A stretch of 17,876 bases of DNA from NZWG01 sp964478995 (GTDB lineage Bacteria > Fidelibacterota > Marinisomatia > Marinisomatales > UBA1611): NCBI GenBank assembly GCA_964478995.1, contig CAYZJY010000036.1:1-17876 (forward strand), written 5' to 3'. The notes under the pieces are model-generated. The model ran no database searches, was not told the origin of the DNA, and saw only the letters and a program-made list of their open reading frames with translations. Below are positions 14,474-17,876 of the stretch, in pieces. Each line of letters opens with the position of its first letter. Within the stretch, counting starts at the first letter, position 1. A program made the position numbers and the translations under genes.

Positions 14474-15883
14474 ATGAATTATATTATTATTGATCAGGGA
14501 ACATCATCAACTAAGTCATTCTTAATAAGTCCAACTGGTGAAATTCTTCATAGTAATAAAGCAAAGTATAAATTAGAAAGACCAAAGCCCTTTCATGTGG
14601 AATGTGATCCTTTAATAATTTTGAATGATATTAAAATATTATTCAAGGAAATGTTGTGTTTTTCAGTAAGAGACAATATCGCTGGGATGGGGATGGCATT
14701 TCAACGTTCCACTTTTCTTTTTTGGGAAAAATCAACTTGTAAACCAGTTACCCAGGCAATCAGTTGGCAAGATAGTCGTGCGCATGAAGTTGTAGGCAGA
14801 TATAAAAAATATGAAAAAAAATTATGGGAAATTACAGGCACACCATTAAGTGCGCATTTTGGAGGACCAAAATTCATTCAAATGATTGAGAATGATCAAA
14901 ACCTAAGAAGAAAAATTCAAAATCATGATCTATACTATGGACCTTTGAGCGCATTCATAACACACGCAATTACTGGGAAACCTGCAATAGATGAAACAAT
15001 CGCAGGAAGAACATTAATCTATAATATAAATAAAGGAAGATGGTCAAAATTCGCAATGAGTTTATTTAACATTCCAAAAGATTGCCTTCCTGCACTTAAT
15101 CCAGTAAAACATAATTATGGAAAAATATTTGATTCGAAAATAGAATTACTTGCAGTGATAGGAGATCAACAAGCAGCTTTAATTGGACAAAATGGATTAA
15201 AAAAGAATACAATCGGTACGAATTTTGGTACTTCAGCAAGCATCCAATATAATACTGGACGTGAGCCTGTCAGAATAGAAGGCTTGATATCAAGTGTTTT
15301 ATTTTCTGATAATAGTTTAAAGACGTTTATGGTTGAAGGAACCATTAATGCGTGTAACTCACTATTTTATCATTTGGAAAAAATATTGTCCATACCTCAT
15401 AAAAACATGTTATGGGACAAAAGGATCAAGGGCATAAATACAAAAGGCATATTTGTTCCAGGTTTTAATGGGATTTCTTCCCCTTATTGGAAAACAGGTT
15501 TTAATGATATTTATGTAGATTTAGATTCGAATCCAGATCAGATAATCAGAGCAGGCATGGAATCTATTGGGTATTTAACAAATGATATTTTACAATGTAT
15601 GATGCAAGCAGAATTAAAGATTCCAAAATTATTAACAGCATCAGGAGGGGCAGGGAGGCCAACCCTTTTACAATTTATATCTAATTTGTATGATATAGAG
15701 ATTGGATATTCTGCCATCAAAGATAGAACGGCTATAGGGGTATACAAGATATTATCCGGCGATTATTCCAATGACGATGATGAAGTTAAATTTCAAAAGA
15801 AGTTTTTACCGAAGACACTTCCTTATAAAAAAGAGAAATTGAATAAATGGCATCAAACTTTAATTGATAAAAAAATAAAATAA
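14474..15883 (+). CDS. FGGY-family carbohydrate (sugar/polyol) kinase
   Basis: A 469-residue FGGY kinase, which phosphorylates a sugar or polyol with ATP in the cytoplasm. The N-terminal ATP-phosphate motif DQGTSSTKS is at 7-15. FQRSTFLFW (76-84) and WQDSRAHE (98-105) form the substrate site, the catalytic base is Asp231 in GDQQAALIGQ (230-239), GTNFGTSASI is at 248-257, and TASGGAGRPTLLQF (388-401) is the second nucleotide-binding block. It resembles glycerol kinase in QR and GDQQAALxGQ. However, the Glu that follows the Arg in glycerol kinase (QRET) is Ser79 here, so the substrate is uncertain. Length is slightly short (family about 480-520). Its stop abuts the stop of the convergent coiled-coil protein gene. 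It has no Shine-Dalgarno. Confidence 0.85.
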   Translation: MNYIIIDQGTSSTKSFLISPTGEILHSNKAKYKLERPKPFHVECDPLIILNDIKILFKEMLCFSVRDNIAGMGMAFQRSTFLFWEKSTCKPVTQAISWQDSRAHEVVGRYKKYEKKLWEITGTPLSAHFGGPKFIQMIENDQNLRRKIQNHDLYYGPLSAFITHAITGKPAIDETIAGRTLIYNINKGRWSKFAMSLFNIPKDCLPALNPVKHNYGKIFDSKIELLAVIGDQQAALIGQNGLKKNTIGTNFGTSASIQYNTGREPVRIEGLISSVLFSDNSLKTFMVEGTINACNSLFYHLEKILSIPHKNMLWDKRIKGINTKGIFVPGFNGISSPYWKTGFNDIYVDLDSNPDQIIRAGMESIGYLTNDILQCMMQAELKIPKLLTASGGAGRPTLLQFISNLYDIEIGYSAIKDRTAIGVYKILSGDYSNDDDEVKFQKKFLPKTLPYKKEKLNKWHQTLIDKKIK

Positions 15884-16243
15884 TTATTCTGAAATATAAA
15901 GTTTCCTATTTTGCAGTTCTGTCAGGTTCTTAACCTCTTTGATCTCTTTAACTGCACCTTTTATTTCAGTATTTAGATTCTTTAATATCTTATCATTAAC
16001 TGCCATAGAGTTACTGAGTTGAATAAAATCCTCATTGGCTACAATAACCTGCTGCTTGGCTACTTTTGTATCATCTATTAAAACATCTAATTGAGTCTCA
16101 ATTTGATTGATCTTTGTTCTAAGAGAATCTGATTTTTCATCGCTATTAAGGATTCTGTTATTTATTACAAATAAACCCAATAATACTAATAAAATATTAA
16201 ATGCCAATAGTAAGGTCGTGGTTGAGAAATTTTCACTTTTCAT
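15884..16243 (-). CDS. Small membrane-anchored coiled-coil protein of unknown function
   Basis: I do not recognise this 119-residue protein. One hydrophobic helix spans about 9-27 (TTLLLAFNILLVLLGLFVI), followed by a charged, heptad-like helical region to the C-terminus (for example KINQIETQLDVLIDD and NTEIKGAVKEIKEVKNL) with no cysteines. This is the pattern of a single-pass protein with a coiled-coil domain, probably periplasmic if the short N-terminus faces the cytoplasm. It lies 62 bp after the DoxX-like gene on the same strand and its stop directly abuts the kinase stop (15883/15884). It could be the tail of the same transcript. No function should be assigned. Confidence 0.65.
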   Translation of the reverse strand: MKSENFSTTTLLLAFNILLVLLGLFVINNRILNSDEKSDSLRTKINQIETQLDVLIDDTKVAKQQVIVANEDFIQLSNSMAVNDKILKNLNTEIKGAVKEIKEVKNLTELQNRKLYISE

Positions 16244-16305
16244 GTTTATGGGGTTTTTATGCCTGATTTGATTTAATTAGATAATTAATATGATAGAAAA
16301 AATAA

Positions 16306-16809
16306 TTAGTACATACTCATAATGCCAAGCATTATTAAAATGAAATAGGGTACAAGATCTGCTGCCCCCAGATAATCCTTTGCAATACGTTGTCCACAAA
16401 AAAGGATAATCAAAGTTATAGCTATGACTACAAAACCATAAAAGATCCATAGGGTAGACCTCATTGCAAGCGCAAAATAAATCCCGTAAATAAGCATTAA
16501 ACTACCAGTTAGTTCTAAAATCGTCAGCAAGCTAAGCATTAAAGGAATTGCCTTTATTAAAAATGATTTACTAAAGTGAACATTTAAAAACTCTATATTG
16601 CCCTTCCGATCAATTATTTTATCTATGCCAGACTGAAGGAATGCAATGGAAATAAATATTGCAATTAAAATTTGGCAAAGTTCCATGGGTCCTTTAAATG
16701 GAATACCTAATAATTCAATTCTATCACCATATTTGTCTAAAACTGATTCAGCACATAAAATTGAATTAAAAAATGGTAATAAAAAAATTAATCTTACGTA
16801 TTGTATCAT
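16306..16809 (-). CDS. DoxX-like integral membrane protein
   Basis: A 167-residue hydrophobic protein with a signal or first membrane segment (1-20), an extracytoplasmic stretch of about 25 residues, and then about four membrane helices (44-62, 85-112, 117-137, 147-165). The segment AFLQSGIDKIIDRKGNIEFL and the later LELTGSLMLIYGIYFAL match the DoxX/DoxX-like pattern (helix-SGxxK, then helix with E near G). The biochemical role of most such proteins is not established; some associate with oxidases. It starts one base after the plsC-like stop, and the Shine-Dalgarno AAAGGAG lies in the end of that gene, 9 nt before the ATG. So it is co-transcribed with the acyltransferase. Family call is moderate. 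Confidence 0.65.
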   Translation of the reverse strand: MIQYVRLIFLLPFFNSILCAESVLDKYGDRIELLGIPFKGPMELCQILIAIFISIAFLQSGIDKIIDRKGNIEFLNVHFSKSFLIKAIPLMLSLLTILELTGSLMLIYGIYFALAMRSTLWIFYGFVVIAITLIILFCGQRIAKDYLGAADLVPYFILIMLGIMSMY

Positions 16810-16810
16810 C

Positions 16811-17533
16811 TCAATCTTCTCCTTTAAGCAAAGCTTGTATTTTACTTTTTATTAAATCACTGAGTTCATCAACTGATAAATCCTTATACTCATTTTGCGA
16901 AATGGGAGCACCAAAACGAGTAGTAATAAAACCTGGCCTTAATCTCCAATCATTTTTTCTTTTTGCTTCGAACGCGCCAAGTAATGCTATTGGGACTATA
17001 GTAATACCAGTATTCTTTGCTATGTGAAAAGGACCTTTTTTGAAAATTCCCATTTCACCATTTAATGTTCTTGTGCCTTCAGGGGCTATTATGAAAGAAT
17101 CACCATTATGTATTGCCTCTTCTACTAAATCAAGACTTTTTATAGCTGATTTCAAATGTTTACGCTTAATAGGAATAGCTCCATATTTATTCAATAACTG
17201 ACCCCATACTGGATATTTAAATATTTCTGTTGCTCCAATGGCTGTTAGGTAATGTGGTATGAAAGCGCCGACCATAAACTGATCAAACATAGAGACATGA
17301 TTGAACAAATATAAATATGGTTGACCATCAATGGGAGGAGGATTATGGTCTTTTAATAACCATTGACCTGCAAAAAAACAGTATGACCAAGATATGGGTC
17401 TTATGATAAAATGAAAATGTTTTCGTGGTATTATATAAACCAATATGAAGAGTATGAATAAAGATGGGACAAAGAATAAAAACCAAATCGGCCAAATTAT
17501 TATTGATGCAATCGTTTTAAATATCCCAACCAT
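16811..17533 (-). CDS. PlsC-like 1-acyl-glycerol-3-phosphate acyltransferase
   Basis: A 240-residue PlsC-family acyltransferase, which adds the second acyl chain in phosphatidic acid synthesis at the inner membrane. A hydrophobic N-terminus (about 5-35) is followed by the HX4D motif NHVSMFD (78-84, His79 and Asp84), GAIPIKR (118-124), and PEGTRT (151-156) with FKKGPFHIA (164-172), all conserved blocks. Length fits a bacterial PlsC. The start overlaps the end of the Nudix gene by 17 bp, and the stop lies one base before the DoxX-like gene. Substrate specificity (LPA or another lysophospholipid) is not shown by sequence alone. Confidence 0.88.
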   Translation of the reverse strand: MVGIFKTIASIIIWPIWFLFFVPSLFILFILVYIIPRKHFHFIIRPISWSYCFFAGQWLLKDHNPPPIDGQPYLYLFNHVSMFDQFMVGAFIPHYLTAIGATEIFKYPVWGQLLNKYGAIPIKRKHLKSAIKSLDLVEEAIHNGDSFIIAPEGTRTLNGEMGIFKKGPFHIAKNTGITIVPIALLGAFEAKRKNDWRLRPGFITTRFGAPISQNEYKDLSVDELSDLIKSKIQALLKGED

Positions 17534-17876
17534 AAGTGTCCAATAATTTAAATATTTTATGATTGGCTTTAGGAAAAGAAAAAGATTCTATTTCATTGGG
17601 AGAAATCCATTTTGATTGTAAGGAAGTTTTAACTTTGGAACCTTGCTCGTAACAATGATAGCAGTGCAAGGTAATAGAGAAATGACTATAAGAATGATTG
17701 ATGAATCCAACCTTTTTTAAAAGGAAAGGAATAATTTTGCATTCTTCTTTGAGTTCTCTTTTTAATGCATCTTTCCTTAATTCACCCATTTTAACTTTCC
17801 CTCCGGGAAATTCCCATAGCCCTCCTAACATTGTATGATTATTTCTTTTTTGTATGAAAAATTTTCCATTACGCCA
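17517..17876 (-). CDS. Nudix hydrolase (MutT-like), C-terminal part (runs off window)
   Basis: Partial: the frame is open to the right edge, reading WRNGKFFIQKRNNHTMLGGL before the internal Met at 17831, so that Met is not the start. The Nudix box reads GGKVKMGE then RELKEECKI, matching Gx5Ex7REUxEExGU except that the usual Gly is Lys. The preceding GLWEFPGG is the typical MutT lead-in. Such enzymes hydrolyse nucleoside diphosphate derivatives such as 8-oxo-dGTP; this could equally be the C-terminal Nudix domain of a larger protein such as MutY, which the window does not reveal. It overlaps the acyltransferase gene by 17 bp, indicating co-translation. Confidence 0.8.
   Translation of the reverse strand, partial: WRNGKFFIQKRNNHTMLGGLWEFPGGKVKMGELRKDALKRELKEECKIIPFLLKKVGFINHSYSHFSITLHCYHCYEQGSKVKTSLQSKWISPNEIESFSFPKANHKIFKLLDTYGWDI

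Noticed and set aside
17517..17831. Complete 104-residue Nudix gene starting at 17831
   Set aside because: The frame continues in the same reading phase to the window edge with typical Nudix N-terminal sequence, so the gene is cut by the edge.

Overview
The window looks like a chromosomal segment of a low-GC, Gram-negative (diderm) bacterium. It encodes lipid A synthesis, BamA, a Skp-like chaperone and a site-2 protease. The lpxD-lpxC-fabZ-lpxA order, AT-rich DNA, frequent absence of Shine-Dalgarno sequences and a Thermus-like ferredoxin suggest a member of the FCB group, perhaps a marine lineage such as Marinimicrobia (SAR406). That placement is inference from gene content and order only. 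Nothing points to a plasmid, phage or insertion sequence.

Layout. (1) The left edge holds the 5' part of a minus-strand NfeD/ClpP-class membrane serine protease. (2) Positions 528-2665 carry a plus-strand run: an LpxL-type acyltransferase, tsaC, and a DUF3108 protein whose stop overlaps the stop of the next, oppositely oriented gene. (3) Positions 2658-12623 are one long minus-strand envelope-biogenesis cluster. In transcription order it reads uppS, bamA, skp/ompH, lpxD, lpxC, fabZ, lpxA, an unrecognised probable outer-membrane protein, dxr, rseP. Genes abut or overlap, with TAGTG and TGAaTTG junctions. (4) Upstream on the same strand are mrp and a ferredoxin gene; a rho-independent terminator lies between them. 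(5) A 248-bp intergenic region holds a probable ferredoxin promoter and an orphan minus-strand terminator. (6) A plus-strand FGGY-family sugar/polyol kinase follows. (7) The right end is a minus-strand group: a partial Nudix hydrolase, a PlsC-type acyltransferase, a DoxX-like membrane protein and a small membrane coiled-coil protein.

How they work together. UppS makes the lipid carrier for peptidoglycan and O-antigen, and Dxr feeds it isoprenoid precursors. FabZ supplies fatty-acid intermediates, and LpxA, LpxC and LpxD perform the first, committed and third steps of lipid A synthesis. The LpxL homologue could add a late acyl chain. Skp and BamA handle outer-membrane proteins. RseP would provide intramembrane proteolysis, often linked to envelope stress. 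The 222-residue protein between lpxA and dxr has a signal peptide, strand-rich body and terminal Phe, so it is the best candidate for an undescribed envelope component. Unlike the E. coli dxr-to-lpx region, cdsA and lpxB are absent here.

I see no CRISPR array, tRNA, rRNA or mobile element. No spectacular new system is evident. The most interesting signals are an Mrp protein lacking the CxxC motif, the unusual mrp leader, the unknown lpx-cluster protein, the odd FGGY kinase active site, and an orphan terminator that may end an unannotated small RNA.
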